64,000 bases of DNA from Jackrogersella multiformis (Eukaryota; Ascomycota; Sordariomycetes; Xylariales; Hypoxylaceae): positions 620,001-684,000 of the forward strand of contig CADCXD010000004.1 in NCBI GenBank assembly GCA_902806575.1, given 5' to 3'. The notes under the pieces were generated by a model. The model searched no databases, was not told the DNA's origin, and saw only the letters and a program-made list of their open reading frames with translations. Each line of letters begins with the position of its first letter. Positions within the stretch are counted from its first letter, which is position 1. The position numbers and the translations under genes were made by a program. Below, piece after piece: positions 11,140-23,918 of this stretch.

Positions 11140-12992
11140 TCAATGCTTCCCCCCCAGCTTCCCCAAGTCCAACTCCTGCAGCGATACCGTGGACCCCTTA
11201 CCCCCTTTTTTATCCTCGCCAGTATGATCCCGCGACCGCCCGATACTCCCCAGCCCCCCTTTCCTCCCCGCGAAGATGCTGAACGGTTGCCCGGCTCCGG
11301 CTCCGGCTTCGCCCCAGCTGCCCCAGCTCTCTGACGTCACACGCCCGTACGAGTCTGTTAGGTCGTACAGGTCCTTTGTTGATGAGGGCAAGGCCGTGGA
11401 TGGCTCCAGATGCCCTTTATGGTCTACGTTGCCGAGCTGGGTGCTGCTGAAGGCGCGGCTGCTATCGCCGAGGACTAGCGGTCTCGTGTAAGGCAGCGTT
11501 GGTGAGCTCGAAGGTGTTACAGGCGACACGGTAAATGTAGGTGAGGCTGGGTGGTACGGAGGTGGCGCTGGAAGTGCGCGACTTGGTGGCGGTCCCGCCG
11601 GCGTGACTAAATCCGGAATTTCCAATGGCCCATTGTGCGGTCGCGGAGGTCGCGTGGGAGACAACGGCGACGATAAAGGGGGTGTACTAGTTCCGTGGGT
11701 GGCCGCCGTGCCGGAGTGCACCGAGCTAACCTTGTTAGACCCGACCGTCGTCGCCGTCGACGTTCCTCCGGGCCCGCTACCGTACGAGCTACCGCTGTCG
11801 CGCAGGAAACGCGGCGCGAAATGCACGGCTGCCGGGAGCGACAGGGAGACCGGAGACTTAGCAATGCTATTTGGGCTCATCTGGCGATCGTGCCGCAGCG
11901 AGGATTTCTTTTCCGCGGGTGCGAAAGCTCTCTCGTCCGCGGCGGCGGCCGAAGACGAGTTTGGCGTACCGCCCTGCTTGAGCAGCGATGGTAGGAATCT
12001 GCGATCGCTCAGGCGCGCCGGGGGCGTCAACGGAGGCCCCTTCGACGAGGCCGACGGCGGCGACGTGATTAACGGCGTGCGCGAGCCGCTCGGCAGCTCG
12101 GAAGACGAACGATTGGCACGAGGCGCGTTAGGGGCGCCATCCATAAAGCCTTTTGGGCGCGATCGTCGGCGGCTGATTAGGAAGCCCGCGAGGAAGATGA
12201 TTGCGATTATCGCCAAGCTCGAGCAAATCCCTATCGCGGCCTTGCTGCCCTCCGTAAGGCCCGTCGGCGCGCTCGGCACCGCGCCGAACCCCGACGCTGT
12301 CGAGTTGAGCTCGGAACTGAGCGAAGTTGCCGCTGGTGGAGACGACGTGCTAGACATGGCAGTCTTCATCGCCGACATTCCGTCGCTCGATATGATCGTT
12401 CGAAGTCCAGCCTCGCCAGACTCTGAGACGGCGAGCTTGATTAGGAAAGTCGGCGGATGAAGCATCAAAAGGAGACTCACCGTTTGCGGCAGAACTACAG
12501 CTGAACCCGGTAGGCTGAGGGCCCGGGTCGTAAATCAAGTAGTCGCCAATACTAAAAGGCGTCAGATACTATCTAGACGCGGCTGAGGCAGCGCGACTCA
12601 CTTTTGGCATTTATTAATAATTAAGTCGACGCTGGCTGACGGCTCGAATCAGTCAAAGGTCAGTAGAAATATCCCACAAGGGAGCACGAACGACTCTGCC
12701 CTTTCTCCCCAGTATAGACACCGCAGTTAGCCGAGTCGCAGCAGTATAGCTTCCATAGTTCCGTATTAGGCTCGACGTGCGATAGTTGGTCGCAAACGCT
12801 TTCGAAATCGCCGTGCGTCTTCCTATACCACTCGCTAACAAACTGATCGAAACATTTATCAACACATCGCTGTTCATCTCGGAGGCCAAGCTTGGCCGAC
12901 CTTGGATAGCCGACCGTATTGACTCTATGTCGATCGTCTTCCACATCGCCGAGGCCTCGCTCGTCGAGATGGCGTCTTCGGTGAAAATCCAT
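11140..12992 (-). CDS. Single-pass membrane protein with Cys-rich ectodomain and Ser/Pro-rich tail
   Basis: Four exons are predicted: 12992-12722, 12635-12602 (34 bases), 12551-12481 and 12422-11140, giving 552 residues. All joins keep frame (phases 1, 2, 1). The N-terminal domain holds paired cysteines (RCVDKCFDQFVSEWYR, LYCCDSANC, INKCQNIGDYL, IYDPGPQPTGFSC). A Ser/Thr/Ala-rich stalk precedes one transmembrane segment at about residues 187-208 (CSSLAIIAIIFLAGFLI), followed by a stop-transfer SRRRSR. The cytoplasmic tail of about 340 residues is Ser/Pro-rich. This is the layout of fungal surface sensors and receptors, but I cannot name the family. No signal peptide is visible at the chosen ATG; another ATG lies at 13025, and an upstream exon with a leader is possible. 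Confidence 0.72.
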
Positions 12993-13823
12993 GGCGAGCG
13001 GTCTAGAGCCAAACTCGTCTATCATGAGTATATATCTACGTGAGTTGAGCGAGGACAAGAAACGAGAGGCATATTTGGGGGATCAGGTTCAAGATCGATA
13101 CAAGATGCGGCGAAGGAGGTTTAAACGAGGGTGAAGGTTGTCGAAAGTCTTCAACGAGGGACCTTGCTGCTACGATGAATAGCCCGAATCAGAGCAGCGC
13201 TGCTTGCCGGCGTGGCGTCTGCAATATGTCTGCAATATATCTGCCATGTGCGCGCACGTATGTCCCGTTATCAGCCTCCGGCTTTTGCAAGCCATGGCAC
13301 GACGCGATGACGCTTCGCACGACAGCGAGCCGTTGTGCCGAGAGCACGATTTAGAAGATATGGCGCCCAGGCTCCCAGCGCGGGTAAGACAGTATGTGGG
13401 ACACAGGTCCTGCATCGTGCCGTGCCGGACGATAATGAGTCTCGTAGCTGTGCGACTTCGTCAATGGGAAGTCGAGGAGGGCTGCACACGCCCGCAGAAT
13501 TTCTTTAGAAGAGCGGGCTTTATGCAGCGGGAAAACAACAGATCGCATCCACGAGGTATATACGACATCGCATCATGTTCGGTGCCGCAGAGCTGATAGG
13601 CAGGTATGCGTTCCTGGCAAGACTCTAATCTTGGGTTTTTCTTCGACGTTGAAACGGCGCACCGCGCAGGTAGAAATTTCTGTGGCGGCCGAGATGACCC
13701 CCGAAGAGCCGAGGAGATTTAATCGATCCTTGTCGTGCCATCTCAGGTTGCGAGTGCGTCAGGTTTGAAATTTTCTAGCTGTTACCACGAGCCCAGGTTG
13801 TATCAGGACATGACTACTACTCG

Positions 13824-13875
13824 TATACCTACCTACCTACCTATCTACCTACCTATCTAGGGGGTAGGTAGGTAA
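13824..13875. repeat. (TACC)n / (GGTA)n inverted repeat, potential hairpin
   Basis: A run of TACC steps at 13827-13856 is followed at once by GGGGGTAGGTAGGTA, so both arms can pair into a stem with a short loop. Confidence 0.7.
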
Positions 13876-15576
13876 ACTCATGAATGAGGAATAAGGGGCC
13901 TGGAGGCTACTAATTCTCGGCTGAATACCCTAGGTAGGTATCAATAGCAGCCCAGCCACTTAATATCCCAATAGCATCGTCTAGAAGGAGGTGAAGTTCT
14001 AGCCGGGGCGGGGAGACCTTAGACCGCTTGGTTATGCAGTGTGCCCACGGGAGCCAGCGTATGAAAAATTCCAAGTCGACAGCTGGAATGGATTAGTTAT
14101 TTCCCCCAAAGTCCCCCCTACACGTTTGAACAAGAACGACGGATGGCGGGTATCAAGTCGGCCGAAGAGCGTGAAGATCGGGTCCAACAGGAATGGAAAG
14201 TTGCCGATCCAATAACTTCACGCTGTAGGCGACCAACCACAGGATATCGTAACACGTTATCAACCATGAGTCGTTCACGTCGTGTCACTACGTAGTCGAG
14301 AATGAATCCCAAAAGGGATCTGTGGTCCTTAGGAGTGTTTGCCATCGTATACCCCGAAGCACTGTCAACGGTGGTAAAGGCCTCGATTGGGAAACACGCT
14401 CATGTTGAGTAAGATGGAAACATGTGACAGTGAGTCTTTTGCTGCATGGTTTGCATATCAAGCCGACTGAGAAAGTGAAAGAGAGATAGATGATCGTACT
14501 AGAATCACCTTTAAAGGGTCCGTATGTTTGTGGACCTGCTGTCGTTAGCGTTTGCCATAAGCGTTCGCAGCTCGGCATCGTATACCTACCCCTTAAGTAG
14601 GGAGATACCGATGTTAAACAATGTTCGTGGAGAGATCCACCTTGAATATTTAAACCATGAAAGCGCCAGCTAAACGGAAGCAATCAAAAGTGACGATTCT
14701 TCAGTCTTTAGATAACTTACGACGATTAAAAACCTCTCCAGAAATAATTTAGTTGTTATTTCCGCGTCAAACAGGCTAGGTGCCGCTAGGTGAACCTCTA
14801 TCGGAAATATCTCGAAATTCTCTGAAGATCAATAGTCAGACGACACCTAATGACTGCGTGTGGGTTTGATATAGAAGCCGAAGTAAGATTTCGAGAAGAC
14901 AAAACCACAGATCCAAGCTACACCTACTTAGATAGGTACCTAGGCAAGTAAGCTAAAAGAAACTTGGCGCCTTCAATAATTGATACGACTACTCTTCATA
15001 GGTACGTCATAGTGAGTAGCTTTCAGTAATCTGAGAAGATGAACCCAGTCCTTTAAGTGCCTTGAGTAGTTTAGGTGGAGGTTATTCAGGGCTGAAGCGC
15101 GTCTTTAGGTAAGCTTCTCAAAGCAGCATTGTGCCCTTGCAAGACCAAGGGGTTGACGTAAACGTCACATAAAACGCATTGGGATGAAGTTCACTTTCGA
15201 AATGGAAATCGGGATGTCCCATTGTAAAGAAAGCCGTGAGAGGTGTGTTACAAGTTGTGAGCCTTTACGAATATTAAACCGTAATAAGACTTCGCGTCCT
15301 TTAATAAATCCGTACTATCACAAATTGATAATTTGGAAACTGATAACGCATTTTCTTAGTATCATTATAGGGACCGGACTTGAATTTATACCATGGCCTG
15401 GATTTTGAGGCATTAGAATTATAATGGTATGTAAGTGCCTATGATTTACATCTCGAAAGTTGGTAATGTAGGAGGTAGGCAGCACGGTTTTGTAAGGCAG
15501 GTGGAAGAGTTGAAGAATTGAATGATATTGTAAATCCCCACCTTTTACCATTCACTATTAAAAGATGTCTAAAATT

Positions 15577-15650
15577 ACCTATTCATAGGTACCTATTAGG
15601 TAATCAATACCTCCATCTTAAGGTACATGCGGTACCTACCCAGGTACCTA
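15577..15650. repeat. AGGTA/TACCT palindromic repeat cluster
   Basis: Several ATAGGTACCTAT and GGTACC palindromes lie within 75 bases, about 520-590 bases upstream of the UFD2 start. Confidence 0.65.
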
Positions 15651-16165
15651 AGCTAGAGAATGCCATAGGGCTGCGGGGCGCACTACCCCGCTATGTACTT
15701 GATAATTCTAGGTTAATAAGCTGCTAAGTTAAGTACCTATTGCCTACCTAGAGGTACCTAGGTACACATGTACCTATCATCCAGACGAGCTGAGCATTAT
15801 CGATAAGATATTGACTAATCCCACCTTCCGAAGCAACCTTATCAGGCCGTCAGAGGTACTACCTCATTCCATTACCGTCCATATTATCTACCTGCTTCGT
15901 ACCTACCTGCCTACAACGTAGTAGGTAATCAATGCTTCCGTACTTCGCGTCGGTGCAACTTGAACTTGGAACTTGACGCAACCTTCACACATACAACAAC
16001 ACATTCATCCATTTCATACTTAGTCGGCGATTCTTTATTAGCACACTACGGAATAACAATTACATGCAACATACAACTTCGGGTTTTTTTTATCCACTGC
16101 CTAGGTGTCGAAACAACCTTCGTCGAGATCAGCTTCTCTCGTAATCCTAGCATTCAGCATTCGCG

Positions 16166-19100
16166 ATGGATCCGAATGAGCAACCGGGGCCGACCCTACC
16201 GCCGCAAGAGCAGGTATGCGATGGCAATGATGATGATCTACACCTACCTAAACTCTGTATCTAAGCTAACCTTGGTATTCTTAAGATGCGCCAAAGACGG
16301 CTTGCGAAGTTAGGCGGCCTCGTGCCATCTAACAACTCCAAGTCCGAAGAGAGCTCGAAGCCTGGGTCGTCGGCATCTTCAACCTCGTCGCCTTCAGATC
16401 CTCTACCCAATCAGACCCCCTCCAACCGAGAGAATGCCCGACCGACCCCTATACCCAGCCGCCAGATCAGTAGCGTCTCTAGCTCGGCTTCGCCCGGCCA
16501 AACCCCGCCGACGAACCCGTTCTCTCAACTTGGTGTAAAGAACAAGACGGAATCTGGGAATAGCACAGCTGGGGATTCAGGTAACGCTAGTGCCTTCAAC
16601 AAGAGATCGGCCGCATCTATTGACAAAGGCGAAATAACAGCCGTGCCTTCTAAGAAAATGCATCCCGCGAAAGAGGAAACGCTGGAGAGCTGGTCGAATA
16701 GGGTATTGGGCGACATATTCCGCGTCACCTTAGACGAAACCCAGACGACGGATAGCAGGGGCACCAAGTTAACCTACCTACCCGACCTGAGAGCCGAGCT
16801 GGAGCAGTCCGGCGATCCTATCAAGCTGACGGCCTCGTCGGTAGAGCCGGCGATCCTCGAAGCAGCCAGATATGTACCCTCGAACAAGCCGCTTCTAGAT
16901 TACCTACTGCCGTGCTGGAAACGCGTCGTGAGAGCTACTAAGCCTGCTAGACCACCGCCCCCCGAGAGGGAGGCCGTCCTGATCGAAGCTAAGCGGCTAT
17001 GCATGAGCAACTGCATATTTGCGCTTTCCATGCCGGAATACTTTAGGTGTGTTCCCCCTTTCCCGCGGGATTATATCTGCGTAATCCCTCGTACTAACGA
17101 CTAGAAGCCGTGAGCCCAATTCCAACCACGACTCTCTAGTGCCGTATCTTCTCCGCCATCATGATAATGAGGACGGCATCTGTCTAGATTTCTTCCTCGA
17201 AGCCGTCTCTCGTATTTCAGAGGACGATACCGTTGCTACCATTTTCACAGAGGCTATGGTTGCCATGAGTACGAAGCTTGCCACGATGACCATGGACGAC
17301 GGCTACAAGCCGTACATTAACGTATGACCCTCTAATCCTGCCAGATCCCCCTTATACATTCCTAGATATATACTAACGGCCGTAGTGTCTCGTCACATAC
17401 TCCAAATTTCCACCCCTAATCAACGCCCTCGCGCAGCATCCTCGTTTTCTCGTCAGCCCCCTTCCGGGTATGTCCAAAGAGCAAATAGCTCTCGCGAGCG
17501 AGACTCAGACTATCTTGGGACCTTTCTTCCGTATCTCGCCACTGCAGACCGAAGTCACCAAGACCTACTTCGCCAGTGCGAGGACGATCAGCCCAAGTCA
17601 CGTGTCATCATCACAGAGTGCTCTGCAGATGACACTAAAAACTTACCAGGTGGATCTATCAGGTATCACGAATGCGTTTGTACGGGCGAGCCCGAGCTCC
17701 CGAAATCGCACTCTCGACTGGTTCGCGTTCGCCGTGAATACAAATCATAAGAGGCGCGCCCTTCAGGTAAAGCCTATGGAGGTGGCCTCGGATGGGTTTA
17801 TGGTTAATATGACGGCGATCTTAGACCAGCTATGTCAACCTTTCATGGATACTACTTTCTCCAAGGTAGACAAGATCGACGTCGATTATCTCCGGCGCAG
17901 CCCTCGAGTTGACATGAGCGACGAGACGAAGCTCAACGCCGACCAGGCTACCGCGGACGCGTTCTACAAAGCGCACGTCCCGGGATCGTCCAATTTCATC
18001 TCGGAAGTCTTCTTCTTAACTCTAGCCGCCCACCATTACGGCCTCGGGGCGACTAACTCGAAGCTGAAGGACCTCGACAAGGACATCAAATACGTCGAGG
18101 GCATCATAAAGAAGATCGAGGCCGAGCTGCCCAAGCTACAAAGTGTAAGTCGGTCCCTTCTAGTCCGAACGTCCACCATCACTAATATCATTTAGGACCC
18201 GTCCCGCCTCGCCGCGGCGACGCAGCATCACCAGAACGCTATCAACACCGTCGAAAGGTCTATCGCGTTGAAATTTGCCATACAAGGAGTCGTGCTAGAC
18301 GAGTCCATGCAGACATTATCGCTGCAGTTCATGAGATACGTGTCCGTGTGGCTTCTCCGAGTTGCCAGCGGGACTAACTACGCCCCGGGCGAAGACTTCA
18401 AGCTCCCGCTCCCAGTCGATAGACCAGATGCTTTCAACTGCCTTCCGGAGTACGCACTCCAAGATGTGGTCGAGAACTTTAAGTTTGTGTTCCAGTACGT
18501 GCCCACGGTGAACTATCTGATAATTTCGTCGGGTCGCTTACTTTTGGTGTTAGGTTCCTCCCCCAAATTCTAATGTCCGCCGTCGGCGACGAGATCATCA
18601 CACTATGTATAACGTTCTTAAGATCTTCGGAGTACATAAAAAATCCGTACTTAAAATCTTCCCTTATCACGCTGCTCTTCTCCGGCACGTGGCCGATATT
18701 TCATCTAAGCAGAGGGGTTCTAGGCGATCAGCTGATGGGTTCGAGCTTCGCCAACGAGCACCTGCTGCACTCGCTTATGAAGTTCTATATCGGTAAGTCG
18801 CATACCATTGCTCGGAGCGTCAGACGCTGACAATGACAGAATGCGAGCATAGCGGTGTCAGCTCCGCGTTCTATGATCGATTCAACATCCGCTATGAGAT
18901 ATTCCAAGTCATCAAGTGCATCTGGCCGAATAGCGTCTACAAGGACCAGCTTAGTCGCGAAAGCAAGTGAGTCTTGACAGTCCCGGCCGGCTGGTTATCT
19001 TTCCCGTCTAATGAATTATAGGGTCAACCGGCAGTTTTTCGTGCAATTCGTCAACTTGCTCTTAAATGACGCGACGTATCTACTGGACGAAGCACTGTCC

Positions 19101-19910
19101 AAATTAGTCGACATTCATGGATACCAGAAACAACTGCACGATCAGACGATGTCTCCCGAAGACGCGGAGAAGGTCAAGGCCGACCTAGAAACAGCCGAGC
19201 ATCAGTGCCAATCCTGGATGCAGCTAGTCAACGACACCATGGGCATGATGAAGTTATTCACGGCAGCGTTGCGCGACCCATTTACTATGCCCGAGATAGT
19301 AACCCGACTAGCAGGTATGCTGAACTATAACCTGGAGTCCCTCGTCGGGCCGAAGCGAGGCAATCTCAAAGTAGAGGATGCCAAGAAGTATCATTTCGAT
19401 CCGAAGACCCTCCTGTCGGACTTCATCGACATATATCTGAACCTGGCACCGAAGCCCGCATTCATCGAGGCGGTGGCGGCTGACGGCCGCTCGTACAAGC
19501 CGTCAAACTTCGAAACGGCGTCTAGGCTGCTGAAGAACAGTCTTCACAGGGCCCCGGAAGTCATCGACGCTTGGGCATCCTTACAAAAGAAGTTTGCCGG
19601 AGCCAAAGAACGCCTCGACCAGGCCGAACTCGACTTAGGCGAGGTACCGGACGAGTTCGAGGACCCGCTGATGGGCGAACTGATGACCGACCCTGTCATT
19701 CTCCCGTCGCAGAACATCGTCGACCGTTCGACGATTATCCAGCAGCTGCTCTCTAATCCGCTAGACCCCTTCACGCGAAACCCGATGACTATCGACGACG
19801 TAGTCCCCGCGGACGACCTGCGCGCGCGAATTGTAGAATGGAAAACGGAGCGCATCGCCGCGGCCAAGGCCAAGGCGTCCGGCGGGGGCCCGATGGACAC
19901 GTCTGACTGA
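16166..19910 (+). CDS. UFD2: Ubiquitin conjugation factor E4 (Ufd2)
   Basis: Eight exons join in frame: 16166-16213, 16286-17046, 17105-17321, 17386-18144, 18196-18494, 18554-18792, 18840-18966 and 19022-19910, giving 1112 residues. The start MDPNEQPGPTLPPQEQ runs across intron 1 into RQRRLAKLGG, typical of the family. A long helical-repeat core follows. The C-terminal U-box (about residues 1020-1095) reads EFEDPLMGELMTDPVILPS with DRSTI and LDPFTRNPM, and has the Asp-Pro-Val/Ile and Pro-Phe residues used to contact an E2. Ufd2 extends ubiquitin chains on substrates handled by Cdc48/p97 before proteasomal breakdown, in nucleus and cytoplasm. Length, core and U-box all agree with the family. 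Intron 1 ends in an AAG acceptor; the others end in TAG or CAG. Confidence 0.97.
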
Positions 19911-20344
19911 AGGAGGGCATGGTTAAATTCTTTACTTGTACAAATAGTTTTTCCATCATTGCATGATCAACCATTACAGGCAGGCACATGCGAGCCGCTT
20001 GCCTCGGAAGGTCACGGATAGAAACGGGATTGCGTTTATAACTATGGGTATAGCACCTTTTTATCATCTCTCGTCTGACTTGATAAGCCGACGTTGCAGG
20101 TTCATGAGCAGGCGATAGGGTAGACAAGTGAGAATAGACTTCGGTGAATTTAATGAGTTCCAGAAGCTATACGATGTATTAAATTTAAATACTTCCTGTT
20201 CCTCAACTGGTAGCTATGATATAACATTCAAAGTCTCTGTGCCGCTTAGTAGCAAGCTTCTCTGTACTCTAGAGTGTCTAGTCCTTTTCTCACCGTTGTA
20301 GTATTCCCAACCGCATATATATATATATTTATATATTTATATGC
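19911..20344. other. Convergent intergenic region between UFD2 and the reductase
   Basis: About 430 bases serve as 3' flanks of two convergent genes. The only feature noted is a (TA)n run near 20318-20341, next to the stop codon of the reductase. Confidence 0.5.
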
Positions 20345-21497
20345 CTAGGCGGGGATCTTCAGTAGGGTTCTGACGGTGTCAACGGCGCTCTCCTCGATGG
20401 AGATCCAGTCGATGCCCAGGACCCGGGTGGCGCGCGAGTTGTCGAACTTGTACGTGCCCTCGGCGGGGAACTTGGCGCCCTTGGCCAGCTTCGCGTCGGG
20501 GCCGGGCAGCTTGTCGACGAGGGCCGGGTAGGCGGCGCGCACAGCGCGCGCGATCTTGGCGTTGTCGTAGTACCCGGCGGTGGTGAAGAAGCGCTGGCCC
20601 CCGGCCTCGGGCACCTCCATGGCCGCCACGTGCGCCCGCGCCACGTCCCGCACGTCCACCCACAGGTACACCCCCGACGCCGGGATCTCGTCTTTCCATT
20701 TCCCCTGGATTAGGTCCGCGATCCGCGAGTTGCTCGTGTTGATCCCCGAGAGCGAGTCTAGGTGGTGCGCTACGGGGCCGAAGACCACTGGAGGGGGTTA
20801 GTGGGTTGGATCGCGGAGATGATGGGGGATGGAGGATAGAGGATGGAGAATGGAGAATGGAGAATGGAGAATGGAGAATGGAGAATGGAGAATGGAGACT
20901 CAGTTACGTACTAGGCGGACAGATAGTGGCGAGGTCGAAGCTGGGTTTTTTCTGCTCAACGAAGTCCCAGCCCACCTTCTCGGCGTAGGCCTTGGAGACA
21001 CGGTACGAGGTGGCCGGCGTGCCGTTAATCCCGTCCTCGTACGTGCTGGGGTTCCAGTCGGCCTCGGAGAAGGTCTTGGCGGGGTTGCTAAGGTCGGGCT
21101 CGTTGAGGATGGCGGCGAAGGAGCTGGTGAGGACGACGCGCTTGACGGAGGGGGCGTACTGGGCGATGGCCTCGAAGACGGAGGTGGTGCCCTTGATGGC
21201 GGGGTCCAGCAGCTCCGTCTTGGCGTCCTTCCACTTGTAGTGGAAGGGCGAGGCCGTGTGCTGCACGTAGTCGATCCCGGGCGCGCCGGCTATGACCTCG
21301 TCGAAGGCGTGCGGCGCCGCGATGTCCGGCACGATGGCGACCTGCAGCTTCGCGCCCGGGTACTTGGCCCGGATCTGCGCCGCCTTGGCCTCCGACCGCA
21401 CCGTCGTTATCACCTCGTACCCCTTCTTCAGCAGGATGTCGAGGATGTGGGCCGCGATGAAGCCCGATCCGCCGGTGAGTAAAACTTTCTTAGACAT
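20345..21497 (-). CDS. NADPH-dependent carbonyl/methylglyoxal reductase (GRE2-like, extended SDR)
   Basis: Two exons (21497-20912 and 20787-20345) give 342 residues, exactly the length of yeast Gre2. The Rossmann nucleotide-binding motif TGGSGFIAAHI lies at residues about 8-18, and the catalytic YRVSK (Tyr-x3-Lys) about residue 166. Between them are HTASPF and LTSSFAAI, and the C-terminal half has VDVRDVARAH. Family members reduce methylglyoxal, isovaleraldehyde and many ketones in the cytosol with NADPH. The split codon A|TG falls between CPP and VFGP, a well-conserved spot. The 124-base intron contains a 7-base tandem repeat (20841-20899), so its length may vary between strains. It is convergent with UFD2. 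Family assignment is firm; the substrate is not known. Confidence 0.93.
20841..20899. repeat. GGAGAAT 7-bp minisatellite inside an intron
   Basis: About seven or eight tandem copies of GGAGAAT (first unit variant) fill roughly half of the single intron of the GRE2-like gene. Confidence 0.9.
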
Positions 21498-23531
21498 TGC
21501 GTGAAGGTGGAATTATCTTGAATAATTTATTTTTACGTCTTTTGGCAAGATAATGAGTGAGTGGATAGTGTCGAGTAGGCAATTTACACCCAGTGAACTA
21601 AGAAAATTCGCTATGGCTGGCAACTCAGGGTTTATTGCGGGAGTTTGCGTGAAAAGTCTCAGTCGTCTAGTTTAATAAAGCTGGAAACACGCTTATACTT
21701 ATCCATCTATCTCGGGATCTTCTCGATACATATTCATCCGAGGGCGATGTAGCGAGCGGCTTATATGGCAACATCGCGGGGTCAATAAAAGCCAGAGCAA
21801 CGTCACCGATCTACTAAGGCTAGTTCACTCCACTGTGTAGGTACTAGTAGCATGCCAGTGCTTTTCGGCGATAGCACTTATTATCCAGTTTAGTAACCAT
21901 AGGTAGTTAGTAGCATCACATAGGTAGGTATACCGACGTTTAGGGTTCACCCCTTTCCATCGCCTTCCACCCCTATTAGATTTTACATACCTTAGGTAGG
22001 TACCTATGGGGGAAATACCGATATTTCGGTAACCCGGAAACAGAAGGGAATAATATTTAATATTGCCGTTCTGCATTCCAAATGTACCATCTTTACTGTG
22101 AAGTACTACGATGTAACCTAGGAGGTTCATAATAATTACAGTATGCAAATCATATTAAGGCCGATACCTACTCTCGAGTGGGCAAGATGGCAAGCTGGGA
22201 TTATCAACCCCGGCTATATTACATGCATACCTGCAGGTAGGTAGGTAAGTACAGTACCCCATCGGCGTCCTGTTTCGGCAAAAACAAGAAGCATAGTGGA
22301 GAAGCTGACCACCGATCGATTTCGGCGTTTACGGCGGGCCGGCCCATGGTGATGTCTCGCATTGTCTAGGGGTTGTCTCTAAACTCCGCCTATGTCCAGT
22401 CATCAATCCTCGCCGGTGTAATGATTACATGGGGGGATAGGAAATGCGTTCCGTCTGATATTTTGTTATATGTACCTGCTTACCTAGGTAGGTACACAGG
22501 TAGGTAGATAGATGGGTACATATTCGCTGATATACGCTTACAAATTTCCTTACATCACCTAAGACATCCATGAATTATATTGCTCTATTAATATCAAACT
22601 ATGACATTTAAATTTTCGAAAATTGCCTGTAAGTGAAACAGTGAGCTCGAACTGTGCTTTCGTGAAATAGTTTTCCCTCTCCCTTGAAAATAATTGCTAA
22701 TAATGCCTAAGGCTTTTTTACTAAGTTTATATTCATGTAGGATTACCATTTTAAGTCGTGGGGATTATGACTTCTCATGTTACCAAAGTAGGTATAATAA
22801 TCGCTGTATTTGAGGTGATTTAAACATAGAAGCTTGACAATTCTTTCAACGTTATGTAAACAATGGATACCCCTATGTATTCATAAGTTTAGGTCTTGTT
22901 TTACCTTTCATTACTCGGCAAGGTGACAAGTAGTTCGTGAGTTACTTCTCGTAACAAGAGTTAAATATAATACAGGTCATGGCCGTTACAAACAAAGCCG
23001 AGTTTTCGAATACAGATGATCGAATTAATGCTAGGTGCTAACTAGTGTATATGATTAAGAGTCGTTGTAATCATCCAACAAGGCATAGCAACTGGAACTG
23101 TATCACGGCTGCAATAAAAAAAACTCGGCGTTCCTGACTTCGATGTCATTTACATCGATTAATTCATATCATAATCTGTACTCGTAACAGGGTTAGGTAT
23201 TCTTATGCATTTAGGGACTACTTGATCAGAAACCAAATTCAGATTATTCTCGTGTATCTCGGTAACTAGGTTGGCGACTTCAATTTAAGGGGCATCATGG
23301 AGGACAGTTCACCAGCAAAACTTGTGACTCAGTACCTCATCAAAGAATGAGTTAAAAATTCGATTGCATGATAACACTTAGGGTTGTCATACTATGGAAT
23401 ATCCATTTAATAAAAGTTCATTCCATCCATAATATCATTAATAGGTAGAGCCACGCTTCTGTATTCAAGTCGAGAAGAAGATTATTCGAGCCTTACCAAA
23501 CACAACGATACATCAACCACTTTCTGACAAT
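21498..23531. other. AT-rich gap, no supported gene
   Basis: Nothing in this stretch looks coding on either strand. It has AGGTA-type repeats near 21910-22010, 22225-22245 and 22477-22515. The first few hundred bases are the upstream region of the reductase. Confidence 0.5.
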
Positions 23532-23918
23532 ATGAACGACGCAATGACTGCTTTCTTGTTCCTCGAAATGGACGCTAGAAGTAGCAACAATATGAACATG
23601 TCGGAGCTTGCCAATTTTAGTAAACGTCTAGACACCACCAAGACAAACCTTCAAGCTATCCTGGAGAAAACCGCCACCGCAAGCTTGGACCGCGATCTAA
23701 TTGCCGACATGCTGAGGATAATAGACAGATTTAAATCTGATGCTACGGTTATACAGGAGGAGTTGAGGGAGAAGAAGGAGAGAGAGAAGGAGAGGGAGCG
23801 AAAAAGAGGGCGAAAAAGAGAGCAAAGGAGAGAGCAAAGGAGAGAGCAGGAGAGGAACAGGAAAGCAGACACTCGCCATTCGGAGAAGAAGAAGTGGATT
23901 ACCTTAACGCTACCTTAA
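23532..23918 (+). CDS. Hypothetical protein with a strongly basic coiled-coil tail
   Basis: A single open frame of 128 residues starts at ATG (AATATGAACG). Residues 1-85 look like an amphipathic helical domain (FSKRLDTTKTNLQAILEKTA, then LIADMLRIIDRF). Residues about 88-122 are almost only Glu, Arg, Lys and Gln (KKEREKERERKRGRKREQ), encoded by purine-rich GAGAGAA-type repeats. The antisense strand is also open there because of the composition, so open-frame length proves little. I recognise no family. The helical front half favours a real short gene, but it could equally be a chance frame in an otherwise empty gap. Confidence 0.35.
   Translation: MNDAMTAFLFLEMDARSSNNMNMSELANFSKRLDTTKTNLQAILEKTATASLDRDLIADMLRIIDRFKSDATVIQEELREKKEREKERERKRGRKREQRREQRREQERNRKADTRHSEKKKWITLTLP

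Larger units (their letters stand above)
13026..16165. other. Gene-poor gap between divergent genes
   Basis: I see no gene with a credible start, splice pattern or protein signature. The stretch contains AGGTA-type repeats at 13824-13875, 14935-14950, 15577-15650 and 15731-15775. The last 200 bases are probably the UFD2 promoter. Confidence 0.55.

Noticed and set aside
20379..20699. Gly/Arg-rich frame overlapping the reductase
   Set aside because: It is a shadow of the GC-rich second exon of the reductase in another frame.
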